Assembly: GCA_011037195.1 (NCBI GenBank)
Contig: JAAEAF010009006.1
Span: forward strand, 1-64,000
From: Triatoma infestans
Lineage: Eukaryota; Arthropoda; Insecta; Hemiptera; Reduviidae
Reading direction: 5' to 3'
Length of the DNA stretch: 64,000 bases
Of this stretch, positions 46,205-56,656 are shown in pieces (position 1 is the first letter of the stretch; each line of letters starts with the position of its first letter). The translations under genes were made by a program, and so were the position numbers. Below the pieces are notes generated by a model, which saw only the letters and a list, made by a program, of their open reading frames with translations, made no database searches and had not been told where the DNA came from.

Positions 46205-46340
46205 CTTAAATTCTCTTGCTTTATGTGCTCACTGTCTAGTAATACACAGTGTTGTCTGTAACGGATGCTGGGTTGCTTTAGTTGGCACACAGAGAAAGGA
46301 TTCCACGTTCCCATGATTCAGATGTTGACGCGCTCATAGA
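46205..46340 (+). mobile_element. Diverged SINE fragment
   Basis: ttaaattctcttgc, cagtgttgtctgtaacgg and cagatgttgacgcgc remain in order. The head is lost. Confidence 0.65.
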
Positions 46341-46987
46341 AACAAAGAATATACTTACATATTATACTACAATTATTTAGTGTAGTGGTCACCAATTAAT
46401 GTTTATTAATGTTGCCTGAAGATTGATTGGAATAAAATCTCTTGAAACAGAGTCAAATTTCAAAATCTATTTAATCTTATCATTTTGCATCCCGGTTTAT
46501 TTTTTTTTCTTTCTTCTTATTTTGTAATCGACAATAATATAATTAGATGTTATATCGTGTCTTCTCTTACCAAAAGGAAACTATCCGTTACAAAATTTCC
46601 TCTTTAAGTTTTAAAAGATAAACTAATTTTACTAGTAAATCATTTTTATTCTCAAATTGGTTGCGTCAGATTTTTTTTTTTTAATAATTTGTAGTTGGTT
46701 TGCTTTTATTTTGAATAACTGTAAAAATGAGATAATTTTTTTTCAATTACCACAATCTCTACTAATTTTAATTTTATATATTTCAACCAACGTTGGTTTC
46801 GTGACTGACCATACTGTTCAGAGTTAATTTCTAGACTGACCCTAAGCCCCTCAGATGATCAGCTTACACCTATTATGCGTTTTCACCTGAATAGGTGAGA
46901 TATTGGTTGTCATAGTTGAAACCCATTCACCAGTACACTATTGTGGACATGACAGACGTTGAAATGAATAGTTCAATAATCTAAACT
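46341..46987. other. AT-rich DNA, no gene recognised
   Basis: No supported feature. Confidence 0.5.
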
Positions 46988-47216
46988 AGGGGTAGGATTA
47001 GCTCAGTTATAGTGCAATCGACTTGGAACGGTAGGTCTCGGGTTCGAGTCCAACAGCTGCCCTTAGATTTTCTCGCCTTAGGAGCTTTCTCGCTACAGCT
47101 CACTCTCCGACGATTGGCAGAGTTGTCTGTTAAGAAAAAACACTGACCGGACGCCTGGCTAGTGCATTGAGAAGCCTATCTGGCGCCAATGACCTCAGAC
47201 GTTAACGCCCATAAAT
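46988..47216 (+). mobile_element. tRNA-derived SINE, near full length, diverged
   Basis: ggggtaggattagctcagtt (A box region), gggttcgagtcc (B box, 47,040-47,051), ccttagattttctc, the body and the tail gcgccaatgacctcagacg. The anticodon-loop region differs from the other copies. Confidence 0.85.
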
Positions 47217-49834
47217 AATAATAAAGAAAAATCTTTAAAAAAACCTAAAGAAATATTAATTAATAATAAAATAACATTAATTTCGCTAAGATCGCGACTG
47301 ATAACAGTAATTATTATTATTTGAAACATAATTATATGATAAAAGAACTTAATTATACGAGAATCCAGATCGCTCTCTAAGATGAGAGCAATATGAATTA
47401 ATAACAAAATAAGATTAGACATTGCTCAGCGTTCAACCGGGAAATTAAAGTAATAATTATATAATCATAGTAAGAACATTAGGATTTAGTAGCTTACTAT
47501 ATTTGAAAGTCCTATTCTTAACAAAGGCAAGTAATTCGTTACTGCAGTTGTTGCTGATCAGTTTGTCATCCTTAGTAGACCATTTCGCTTCTCTGCAGGC
47601 CAAGTTCTATAAAACAAAAACGTTTTGTGATCCAGAAAAAGACTTGAAACATAACCTTTTCGGTTTGTCACCACATTGACAAGATAGATGATAATTCAGC
47701 GCAATTGACAATATGTTGGCCGTACCGCTAATTTTCGTATGGGTAATATATTATCTTTTTTTCATGTTTTCCTTTACGTACTGATTGCCACAGTTCCTTC
47801 TATTCCTTCATACTATTATTTGAGCGGGTATTTTAAAGTGTCTATGATGCATTCTCACCTGAATTTAACATTTTTAATTTACTTTCTAATTCGCACATTG
47901 ACCATGCTAACACTGTGGCCAAACTAAATAAGGTCCTTTATATTTTAAGATTCCAGATTTAATCGGGTGATTTTTAGTTTTTTAGTGCCAGGTTTTTTTT
48001 TTTTGTTTTTGTTACCAATAAAATGATTAAAAAATTTAAAATTTCACTTCCTATAGTATGCCATTTCCTGTTTAGTGTCTTGAACATGAGTGCCAGTTGG
48101 CAACAGTTCAAACTTCTAGTACATAGGAGGTGTGGCTAATTATCCACGATCGCCTACAATTTCTCTTCCTCTTCAAACACTTCATCTTTACTCCATTGCC
48201 TCGTCCCATCTCCCCTGCTGTTCTATTTCACAGCCACCACCCTCCCACCCCGTTTATTCCTACTTACAACTTACTAGAAGCGGCCAACAAGGCATTTGTC
48301 CAAGTCGCCGACAGGGGCGTACAATGTTACTTCTAACCTAAAACACATAATTCACCCCCACGTTACATATTTCTGGCTAGTTCCTTTCTTGGTTGTCCGC
48401 ACACTCTCGCTCCAGTTTTTAACGCTCCATGGTCTCCCATACCATGGTATACAACATACACTTTCAGTTAAACTCTCCTATACACTTTTTTTCTTTTATA
48501 ATAATATATATATATATATTTCTTTCACTATATTCTCTAATTCCATGGTTTTCTACACTCTGTGTCTACATCCAGTTATGGCAACCAGCCGGGTAATGGA
48601 AGAAAACACCATCCACAATGCTATTCGTACCAAGAGCTTACTCTTCCAGGAAAAAAAGTCAAAAAAATAGAAGGAAAAGCAGCCAATGGTAGGAGGTCAC
48701 CTATTATTTGTAGTTTTTACCCCTATCTTTGCACTAGATATATTGCCGGCGCATTACATGCTCCACAGAAGTTTTATACAAGAAATTGGCCGTTTAAAAA
48801 AAAAACTGAAGAAAAACTATTTTCCACAGAGTGAATTCTTCTACTCTCTTAAGGGTCTCTCTTTTTTTTTTTTTTTTTTGTACAATATTTCATGTATAAA
48901 TATATATATCATGTTCATGAGCTATTTATTCAGTTATGTAAGTTATATACAATCATTCTCACAATTTGTAAGAAATGTTTATTGCTCAAATTTATAGTTT
49001 ATTCTTTTGAATTATTTATGTACGGCAAAGAAAAAATTAATCATAAATTACTTGCAAAAATCATTATTTATTTTTATTTTCAACTACTATTAGAATTCAG
49101 TTGTTTATTGAATTATTTAGGAAAACCCTATTGTTATTATTGTTATTATTTTATCTGTGGGTACACATTGTTTTTTTTAATGGCTTCTTTGAACCTTTTA
49201 GCTATCTGAAAATGAAAACAATGAAACTAATAAACAGAAATCTATTCCCGAATAGATCCACCTAAGATTTAAAGATGCCTGAACAAACCGGTCAATAACC
49301 TCAAATGAAACCTAAACTCTGGACTTCCTGTTTCATCCAAATTACTGATCTCGTCAAATTACAATTAGTCTATATAAAAATGAAAATTTTGAAGTAATAT
49401 CTCAAACAGAAACTGTAGATAGTGGGATCCGGTGAACACAAACTCTAAATGAATCTTCTTTATATAAAGTAAAGAAGAATAACTAATATTCACCGATTAT
49501 ATTTCTTAGACCGGAGGCGGAAAACAAAATATGATATAAATTTCTCATAATATTATAACAAATAAAATTCAAAGCCAAGATTGGGAACCAAGCTCAGCAC
49601 CTTGGTGGTCATTGTCTTCTTAGGCAGAAGATGTCATTATCCTATATAGGATATCAACCAGGTATCTATGGAAAGTCTGTGTAAGACACAATAACAGTCT
49701 TTTTGTCAGTCCTAATTGTAAGCATGGTTGTTATTTTGACGATAAGTGGCAATAACTCGGTAAGCTCATCATCAACAATCAACAAATGCATTAAAAAAGT
49801 CTGCATCTGCAAGCTAGATAACCATATGTCCTGT
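47217..49834. other. No gene recognised
   Basis: About 2.6 kb. A less A/T-rich segment at 48,120-48,740 has overlapping frames in all three phases (up to 124 residues), without recognisable domains or consistent codon use. I do not call a gene there. AT-rich elsewhere, with a T run at 48,862-48,879. Confidence 0.4.
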
Positions 49835-50075
49835 ATTTTACCAATATTTTCTAATATACTGGTAAAAAACTCAACGTTCTTGCTAAAAATGTGCTTAACG
49901 ACTATCACATTGCGGTTTTAGACGAGGAAAGAGTAAAGGACCAGATTTTTGTAATGAGATAGCTGTTGGAATAGTACTGGGACTACAAAATTGACCTGCA
50001 TATCCTCTTTATTGACTACCGCCAAGCTTTTGATAGTGTAGTCAGATATAAATGTGTATTCTCACATATTGTTCG
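49835..50075 (+). pseudogene. RTE-like RT fragment, duplicate of 51,190-51,395
   Basis: HCGFRRGKS and, with frame changes, the tatcctctttattgactaccgccaagctttt block (ILFIDYRQAF) match the upstream RT region of the larger fragment at 51.0-51.9 kb. Similarity is high by eye. It is too short and broken to function. Confidence 0.75.
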
Positions 50076-50574
50076 GAATAGATTCGGGGAAAGATGCGTT
50101 TAATTTATACAAACTATTTAAGTGCTCATCGATTCCCATGTGACCTCACATTGAGACTCCATGAACCCTTGGAGCAAGGTAACTTTTCCACAGTTTAGTG
50201 CATTCTGGATACAATTTGGAAATGGTCACATGATACTTTATTAGGAGTAATTATTAATAGCCTATATAACTGTTTTATATTCAGTAAAGTGTAAAAAAAA
50301 TTAATTTAATTACTAACTTTGATTTCATAAATACGCATTTATAAAAATAATTGCTATTATTATAATTTTAATTACCTACTTCTGATTTGCATATCCTTGT
50401 ATGAAGTATTAATATAATTAATAAAACACCATCTTTTGCGGTATAGTTCAAAGAATTTTCCTCTAACCGGATCAAGTAAAATTTAATCATGGACTATAGT
50501 GGAATCTGCATAACTTTTTCCGTTTATTTATAGTTAATAACCTAATTACTAACAAAAACTTTTGGTTGCAGACT

Positions 50575-50955
50575 ATTCTTTCTAGTATAAAGGAGAATGA
50601 TATGGACAGCCAACAAATAGTCTCGGTACATATTATGTTTTTTTATTCTTCATAATCTGGCATAGACCTGCCTATCTTCAGATCTACATAGACATACAAG
50701 ATTTATTAAATACAACGACCTTCCTACTAGCAATACTTATTTATGAAATGCAATAGCAGTTATAACAATTTTCTAGTAATATTATAAATTATTCTTATAA
50801 CTGTTATTGCTTTTCATAAATAACTCTATGTCTATGTCTAACTCTATGATCTGAAGATGGCCAGATCTAGGCCGAAACGTTATGAAGAATAAAAAATATA
50901 TGTACAGAGACTATTTGTTGGTTGTCCATACCATTCTCTCTTTTATACTAATTGC
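50575..50955. repeat. Hammerhead foldback element, family 3, between two RTE fragments
   Basis: The outer arms (gactattctttctagtataa, ggagaatgatatggacagcc on the left; ggttgtccataccattctct on the right) and inner arms (ttatttatgaaatgcaatag / ctgttattgcttttcataa) are inverted about a centre near 50,785. The left arm carries a decayed antisense motif (CTGAAGA at 50,681-50,675, GAAA region lost). The right arm carries the intact sense motif. Confidence 0.8.
50845..50890 (+). ncRNA. Hammerhead-ribozyme-like motif, core intact (family 3)
   Basis: CTGAAGA (50,851-50,857), U, GGCC AGATCTA GGCC, GAAA (50,874-50,877), CG, UU. Predicted cleavage is after 50,881. Stem I is weak in this copy: only the first couple of pairs next to the core are evident. 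Confidence 0.55.
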
Positions 50956-50989
50956 TTATTTAAACAGACTAATATCTCAATATATTGAG

Positions 50990-51940
50990 AACCGCCTGAC
51001 ATAGAAGATCTCCGGGAATCGATTGGTAAGTTAAGAAACAACAAACAAAGCATCTGATGAAGATGCTCTTCATCAGGCCGAATTTTTTAAGAACAGCGGG
51101 GAAATTGTATTAAATCAATTATACTCGATGATATTTGAGAAAGCTCCAATGTGAAAATTATCGAGACATCTCACTCCTAAGCGTAGTTTATAAAATATTT
51201 TCTAATATATTGGTAAACGTTTTGCTGAAAATGGCTTAACGACTATCAGTGCGGTTTTAGACGAGGAAAGAGAAAAGGACCAGATATTTGTAATGAGACA
51301 GCTATTGGAAAAGTGCTGGAACTACAAAAATTGACCTGCATATCCTCTTTATTGACTACCGCCAAGCTTTTGATAATGTAGTCACATATAAATTGATGGA
51401 AGCTTTACAAGAATTCCGGATTCCCCATAAATTAATCAGACTAATTATAATGACTTGGAATAATAGTGACGCCAAGGTCCTAATTAGCGGTAACTTAAGC
51501 CATGATTTTCCAATCTTGACGGGTGGGGGGCAAGGTGACGACCTCTCCGCTTCACTCAATCTTCCCCTTCATAAAGTAGTGCAAAAGCTATATATTACAG
51601 GAAACATCTTCCACTCATGTATCCAGGTGTGTGCATATGCAGATGATATCTGCCTGATAGCTCGGACTGTCCCATCACTTAAAGAAGCGTTTTCTTCTCT
51701 ATATAAATAAAGTAAGGAAATTTGGCCTCCGAATTAATGAGAATAAAACCAAATACATGAACATCTACTCGAGCCACAATACTGAGGCACTGTGCCTGTG
51801 GATGGTTATACTTTTGAGTGTGCTGAAAGCTTTACTTACTTGGGGACAGAATTGAATGACGAAAATAAGATGTTAAGCGAAGTAAATAAAAGAATCATGG
51901 AATCATTTGTTCTTACATAAATATTGAGGTAGTCCAGATA
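50990..51940 (+). pseudogene. RTE-like non-LTR retrotransposon RT pseudogene
   Basis: In shifting frames: SIGKLRNNKQS, FRRGKRKGPDI-type block, HILFIDYRQAFDNVV, MEALQEFRIPHKLIRLIIMT, GNLSHDFPILTGGGQGDDLS (normally GVRQGDPLS), then VCAYADDICLIARTVPSLKE with an intact catalytic YADD at 51,636-51,647, and CAESFTYLGTELNDENKM. RT fingers, palm and thumb are represented. The altered GVRQGDPLS box, stops and frameshifts make it non-functional. Confidence 0.85.
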
Positions 51941-52129
51941 CATGTTTCTACCTAACACAGATAATATTTGAAATAATTACATTGAAGTCCAGAAGACAAC
52001 GCCAGTAACATTGAAGAACCCCAAATAACGTTTGTAATTTAACGTCACGAATTCATCAAATCTAGGCAATTAGCATCATTCCAGCTGTATTAGAAAAAAT
52101 TAAAAAAAAACTCAAAACATTCTGTAAAA

Positions 52130-52930
52130 TGGCCACTGCTTTCAAGGCGGGGTGGTGGGCATTATTGAATACTGCCGCCTTGTGGGGGAGTGGCAGGGAG
52201 AGATCAAAGAGGTGCGGATATTCGCTGATAGTCAGGCCGCACTGAGGGCTTTGAGCAAGCCAAGAAAGGGAGTAAGTAGGAGAAGGCTTAATGCTTTGGC
52301 TCGGAGGGGTAAGGTGCGTCTCTGTTGGAAACTGGTCATACGGGAATAGGGGGCGGATCAGTTGGCTAGAGAGGAATCATCATTACTATTTTGTGGTCCT
52401 GAACCAGCCCTTCTTGCCGTCACTAAGAGGTTTCGTGATAAACAGATTAGACTTTGGAAGATGAGAGACTTGGAGAAATGCTGGGGGTACACGCAGGGGT
52501 GCCTCCAAGCTAAAAGATTTATAAAAGGAATTAAGCAGGGAGGTTCGGCTTGCCTCCTGCCCCTCAGCAGGACAGGTCTGAGGACCTTGGTGGGGGTATT
52601 GACTGGACACACCTGGGTGTCTAGTCACTTGTTTAACCTAGGGAAGATGTCTAGTCCCACTTGTCAGAATTGTGATGACGGAGTCAGGGAAACGGTCTAT
52701 GTCAGTGCCCCCGTTTCGCTGGTACTAGGTTTAGCGTATTTGGGAGGGCACCACTCTCGCAGGATTGCTTGGGCGAGTAGAGTTAAAGGATATCCTGGGA
52801 TATTGTGGACTGACCAGTAGGTTACTGGGGGAGACATTTAAGGGGACGATATGGGGGGTATCGGGAGGGATAAAAGCCATATAGGCTTAGTTCCCATGCC
52901 GCCAGGCACCCGGTCTAATAGTAATAATAA
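52130..52930 (+). pseudogene. RNase H and C-terminal region of an RNaseH-type LINE
   Basis: EVRIFADSQAALRALSKPRK contains the conserved aspartate of RNase H (DSQAAL). ADQLAREESS is the usual domain end. Next are SLLPLSRTGLRTLVGVLTGH, TWVSSHLFNLGKMSSPTCQN and CDDGVRETVY, the LTGH and CX2C knuckle region. An internal stop at 52,347 separates the two halves, and a frame change follows VRETVY. The 3' end passes into a (TAATAA) run at about 52,916-52,932, a typical LINE terminus. Confidence 0.85.
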
Positions 52931-53154
52931 TATTCTGTAAAATTGATTTCCAATATATTATATTTTCTTTAAATTTGGAATTCTAACACTATTATTAATG
53001 TATTATTACGTAGGTGGCAGAGTCATACAGTGCGGAAAGTGATTCTTTAAAGGGATGCTAAACGTTTCCGCTCGCCCAATACCGTCAAAATATCCTTTTT
53101 CCCGGACAATAATTCAAATAAGAATGTTAGGCGTTTGTATGTGTAAGACTGTAA

Positions 53155-53395
53155 ACGCAAATTTTAAAAGAAATCATTGCAGCGGTTTTCAAAAAAATGA
53201 AACTAAAAAAACTTACAGTAATCCCATTTCCACTTGATGGATTTTGATCGAACCTTTCCGCTAAAATGCGGTGGTAGTTTCGAAACTGTATTCTAAGTTT
53301 GAGCTTCCTAGGATTTTTCGTTTTAGAGATATTTTGTTCAGAAAAACACACACACACACTACATTCAAATACACATAAAGACTATTTTTATTTGG
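53155..53395 (+). repeat. Family T far-end fragment
   Basis: aatgcggtggtagtttcg, aagtttgagcttcctaggat, ttttcgttttagagatattt and a short CACA run match the region just before the microsatellite in family T. Confidence 0.6.
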
Positions 53396-53620
53396 TATTT
53401 TATCCGTCGTCGTAGCATGCTTATTTATTTTGTTCCTGACCGGTTTCGGATTTTCACCCATCGTCAGAAAAAAAATTTACCAAGTTCGTGTAGTGAATTC
53501 ACTTCAACACAATGTTTCTGTTACACTCACACTTGTTTGATATAATCGGTCAAGAACAAAATAAATATGCATGCTACGACGGATAAAATAACAGATGTTA
53601 TCCAGCATTACGTACCCATC
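53396..53620. repeat. Hammerhead foldback element, CTGACGA variant
   Basis: The inverted arms share gcatgctacgacggataaaa and caagaacaaaataaat-type blocks (left reversed at about 53,396-53,435, right at about 53,553-53,597). The left arm carries an intact antisense motif. The right arm has only the 3' flank (aatcggtcaagaac), without the core. Confidence 0.7.
53434..53467 (-). ncRNA. Hammerhead-ribozyme-like motif, core intact (variant family)
   Basis: Minus strand: CTGACGA (53,467-53,461), U, GGGU GAAA AUCC stem II, GAAA (53,447-53,444), CCGG, UC, AGGAAC. The stem II GNRA-type loop GAAA is stable. Stem I pairing near the core is poor. Confidence 0.6.
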
Positions 53621-54074
53621 CGAATATTCAACTATTTTTTATTTTTTTGCTAACATGGCCTTAGAAAACTGAATCTCGATATGAAAAATATAATAAATTT
53701 TAGTTAAATGAAGTTAAAAAATTTCTATTTTGGATATTTTTTGATCTTTAATTAAATCGAACATAATATAAATTTTCAGTGAATTTTGAAAGATACTTCA
53801 GCAGAAGTTTACGTGATTTTTTTTTGTACACTTGTTTTAAATATAAAACACAGTTTCAGTCTTAATTGTGAATACGATTATGCAGTTTTCAGAGTATTAA
53901 AAACAATCGTCTCGCAGGGATTACTAATAAATAGAAGATCCATATTTCACTAAATCAATCTTGGATACGCGGATCAACATCGGCCCCTCGAAAAATTTTT
54001 GGACTGGCAAGAAATATTATAACAAAATAATGATTTCAATCTTATAATTAACATAAATTTTTTTTATTTATTTT

Positions 54075-54560
54075 TGGGTCAAACAGGAAGTACAAATTTA
54101 GTGAATGGTTTTTTTTCCAGCTTTTCACGAATTTGTTGAAAAAGGGCTGCAACAATTTTCTTTAAACTTCGTGTACTATCTACATGCATAAATAACTACA
54201 TTGTTTTATTTTTGTAATATTTTCCTGGAAATGCTGATCATTTTTTGCGGTCCTCTAAAGTGAAACTTCTGTACACAATGTATGGTTCTGCCACCTATAT
54301 AAGATTAATATAAATTAGAGAAATTTTGTTATAATTTCAAATTTAATGAATAATTGTAATATCCAGAAGTTTAGTTTTACAGAATGGATTTTTGAAATTA
54401 TCGGAATTTACTCGAAAATGACTGTAACGGTTTTCTGGGAACTTTGGAATGCTTACTGCATAGATTAAACCTATCACTTTTATTCGCAAACTTTTTTCAA
54501 ACAAAAAAAAATTATTTTTAGATAATTTTGCGGATTTTGTGGTCTTAAATTTCAAATTTT
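54075..54560 (-). repeat. Family T repeat, minus orientation, diverged
   Basis: caggaagtacaaatttagtg, gctgcaacaattttctttaa, tcctctaaagtgaaa and ctcgaaaatgactgtaacgg give two diverged units about 290 bp apart. A matching end block gttacacaccagatt lies at 54,741-54,755. Confidence 0.65.
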
Positions 54561-54798
54561 ATTTTGATTACTTCAATGTTATATGTGTAACTATTATACG
54601 CTACAATATAATTACTTTTCTGTCTGCCGCCTGGGTTGATAGGTTGGTATCTGTCCTCCCTAGTACCCTATATATTCCTGTTAGGATAAACGAGTAAAAT
54701 TTGTATTGTATATGGTAGTAAGGAATAAGTTGCTTGAGTGTTACACACCAGATTATTTTCTAGTATTTATTGTATGTAACCACCCAGCACTATGTATT

Positions 54799-55050
54799 TT
54801 TTTTTTTTTTTTTTATGTAGGGGATTATCGCACTGCGACCTGAAAGATCTATTGTGCCCCCCGGAGCTTCTCAGTGCACTGTCGGTCTCCGGACAGTGTT
54901 CTCTCGCTACAGACAACACTGTCCATCACCGAACAGTGAGCTGTAGGGGCTCCTAGGAAGAGAAAATCTAAGGGCAGCACGACTGGATTCGAACCCGTGA
55001 TCTCCGCGTAGCTAGTCCAGCGCGCTACCACTGAGCTAATCCCTTCCCTT
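54799..55050 (-). mobile_element. Full-length tRNA-derived SINE, tail variant B
   Basis: The best SINE copy. On the minus strand: gggattagctcagtggtagc (A box, 55,028-55,038 on the plus strand as ccactgagcta), ctagcta anticodon loop, ggttcgaatcc (B box, 54,985-54,995), body, then gcacaatagatctttcagg, cgcagtgcgataatccccta and an A run. A 14-bp target duplication cagcactatgtatt lies at 54,785-54,798 and 55,051-55,064. The tail differs from the usual gacgcgccttaaatt version. Confidence 0.93.
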
Positions 55051-55340
55051 CAGCACTATGTATTACTTTGACCGTTTATTAACTCGACGACTTTCGTTTA
55101 TTTTAAATTCTAATTAGGTCCGCCAAATTTTATGCCTATTTTCGCTGGTTCGCTGGTGTGGCAAAAAATTGAAAAACGCTGCTCTAGTTAAGATTTTGAT
55201 GAAGATGCATTTTTAAAAACTTTCTTTTTTTTTTTTTTTATATATATAGCGGCCTCTACACGGTCAATAATATTGACAATACTTTTCTTGCTTATTTCAC
55301 CCTTGGTGTTTTTTTTGGTTGGCTGTTTTATTATAGTAGT

Positions 55341-55661
55341 GTTTGATGTTTAATTGGGATAAATGATGAACCAGTTTACAGCCAGATGTATTTTTTTATT
55401 ATGATGTTAATTCAAAACATTCGTCGTAGTTAGTCCTTTGACGTTTCGGCACTAATACGTGCCATTATCAAAAAGGTAGAACATTTTGTTATAACAAAAT
55501 TGTCTGAAAGTAGGAAAAAACATTGTTACAATTTTTATAACAAAATGTTCTACCCAAAACGTCAAAGGACTAACTACGACGAATGTTTTGAATTAACATC
55601 ATAATAAAAAATACATCTGGCTGTAAACTGGTTCATCATTCATCCCAATTAAACATCAAAC
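55341..55661. repeat. Hammerhead foldback nested in the Harbinger element
   Basis: The inverted arms share gtttgatgtttaattgggat, ccagtttacagccagatgta, cattcgtcgtagttag and tcctttgacgttt. The left arm carries an antisense motif. The right arm has a deletion of about 27 nt that removes the core and stem II but keeps the flanks (ctaccc joined to aaaacgtcaaagg). The centre contains a short inner hairpin (acattttgttataacaaaat). Confidence 0.85.
55436..55475 (-). ncRNA. Decayed hammerhead-like motif
   Basis: Minus strand: TTGATAA (55,471-55,465) instead of CTGANGA, then U, GGCAC GTATTA GTGCC, GAAA (55,447-55,444), CG, UC. Stem II and the GAAA strand match family 2, but the core strand has two changes, so it is likely inactive. 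Confidence 0.45.
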
Positions 55662-56056
55662 ATTGACAATATTTTAGAGTATTGACAATAATATTGACCA
55701 TGTAAGGTGAAAAAACTGTATTCACGGTCGGTATTGACGAGAATCCAGATTTTCTGATTTTCATGTATCAATACTGAGAATTGGAGGGGATATTGACCAT
55801 AATATTGACCGTGTAAAGGCGGCGCCAATATTTCCATCAATACTCAGTTCAATACTACTAAACAACGTTACTAACCTGTACAAAACAAAAGGGATACTAT
55901 TATAATAGGTACTGGTAAAAGATTTTATCACACTTATACTTTATACGTTTCTTAAAGATGATTGCAAGTTTTATTATCTTATTATTCTAATTAATATACA
56001 ATTTATTTAGTCAATTGAATTTTCTCTTCATTATTACAGTTAAATTCAACAGAGTT

Positions 56057-56438
56057 TCAGGTTTTTATTACAGCGTTGCTGATACTTGTTGGCGACATTA
56101 TTACTGAAAACTTTAAATCTTTAAAGTTTCTGCCTGTGGCCAAGTATCTAAGGGTTAAGGCTAATCTTTCCCTAACACTTATGCTTTCTCTTGTGTTTCT
56201 GTCCTGTCTCTTCAGAAATAGAACCAGCTGTAACAATTTGTTAAATGTAGGTTCATCCATTCTGAAGTAGTTCTTGAAATCATTAACATCGCTGAGGCTA
56301 ATTTCCTTCAGAAGCACTAAATGAGAATATTCATCTCTTTTCTTTAACCACTCTTTCATCCACTGGTTGTGTTTCACTTCTTTGAGTAGTGCCAAATGCC
56401 AGAATAATGGCTACGTAAGCTTTTGCGCGATTATTCAT
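56057..56438 (-). pseudogene. Harbinger (HARBI1-like) transposase N-terminal fragment
   Basis: From an ATG at 56,438 (MNNRAKAYVAIILA) a one-base frame change leads into LLKEVKHNQWMKEWLKKRDE, YSHLVLLKEI, DFKNYFRMDEPTFNKLLQLV, RESISVRERLALTLRYLATG and ISNAVIKT. FRM...F..LL and ERL..TLR(Y/F)LATG are characteristic of the HTH-containing N-terminus of Harbinger nucleases. The DDE domain is missing. Confidence 0.88.
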
Positions 56439-56656
56439 TTTTTAAGGGAAAAAAAGCCAACAAAATAAGGAGTGGCAAACACGTAAATTCACTCTCCTAA
56501 TGGCAGAAGTAGTAAGTAATGAGCACAGTTATTGACAAAAGTATTGCCAATAATATTGATCGTGTAAGGTAATGAAGTATTGAGACTGGTTAGCACGAGT
56601 ATTGATGGTTATATTGTCAATACTGATATTGACAATATTATTGACCGTGTAGAGGG

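Larger units (their letters stand above)
55249..56656. mobile_element. Harbinger-type DNA transposon, internally deleted, with nested foldback
   Basis: Terminal inverted repeats share cctctacacggtcaataata with (reverse complement) agccctctacacggtcaata. Multiple subterminal repeats of the attgaccgtgtaa / attgaccatgtaagg type follow at both ends. A minus-strand fragment of the transposase N-terminus remains, and the catalytic part is absent. A hammerhead foldback occupies 55,341-55,661. A 3-bp target duplication is not clear. Confidence 0.85.

Noticed and set aside
48130..49209. Cluster of overlapping frames as an exon
   Set aside because: Three phases are open in turn and none shows a domain; low-complexity T and TA tracts interrupt it.
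49570..49640. tRNA-like or SINE-like block (ggttcc...caccttggtggtc)
   Set aside because: Some resemblance to tRNA arms, but no A/B box pair and no second copy in the window.
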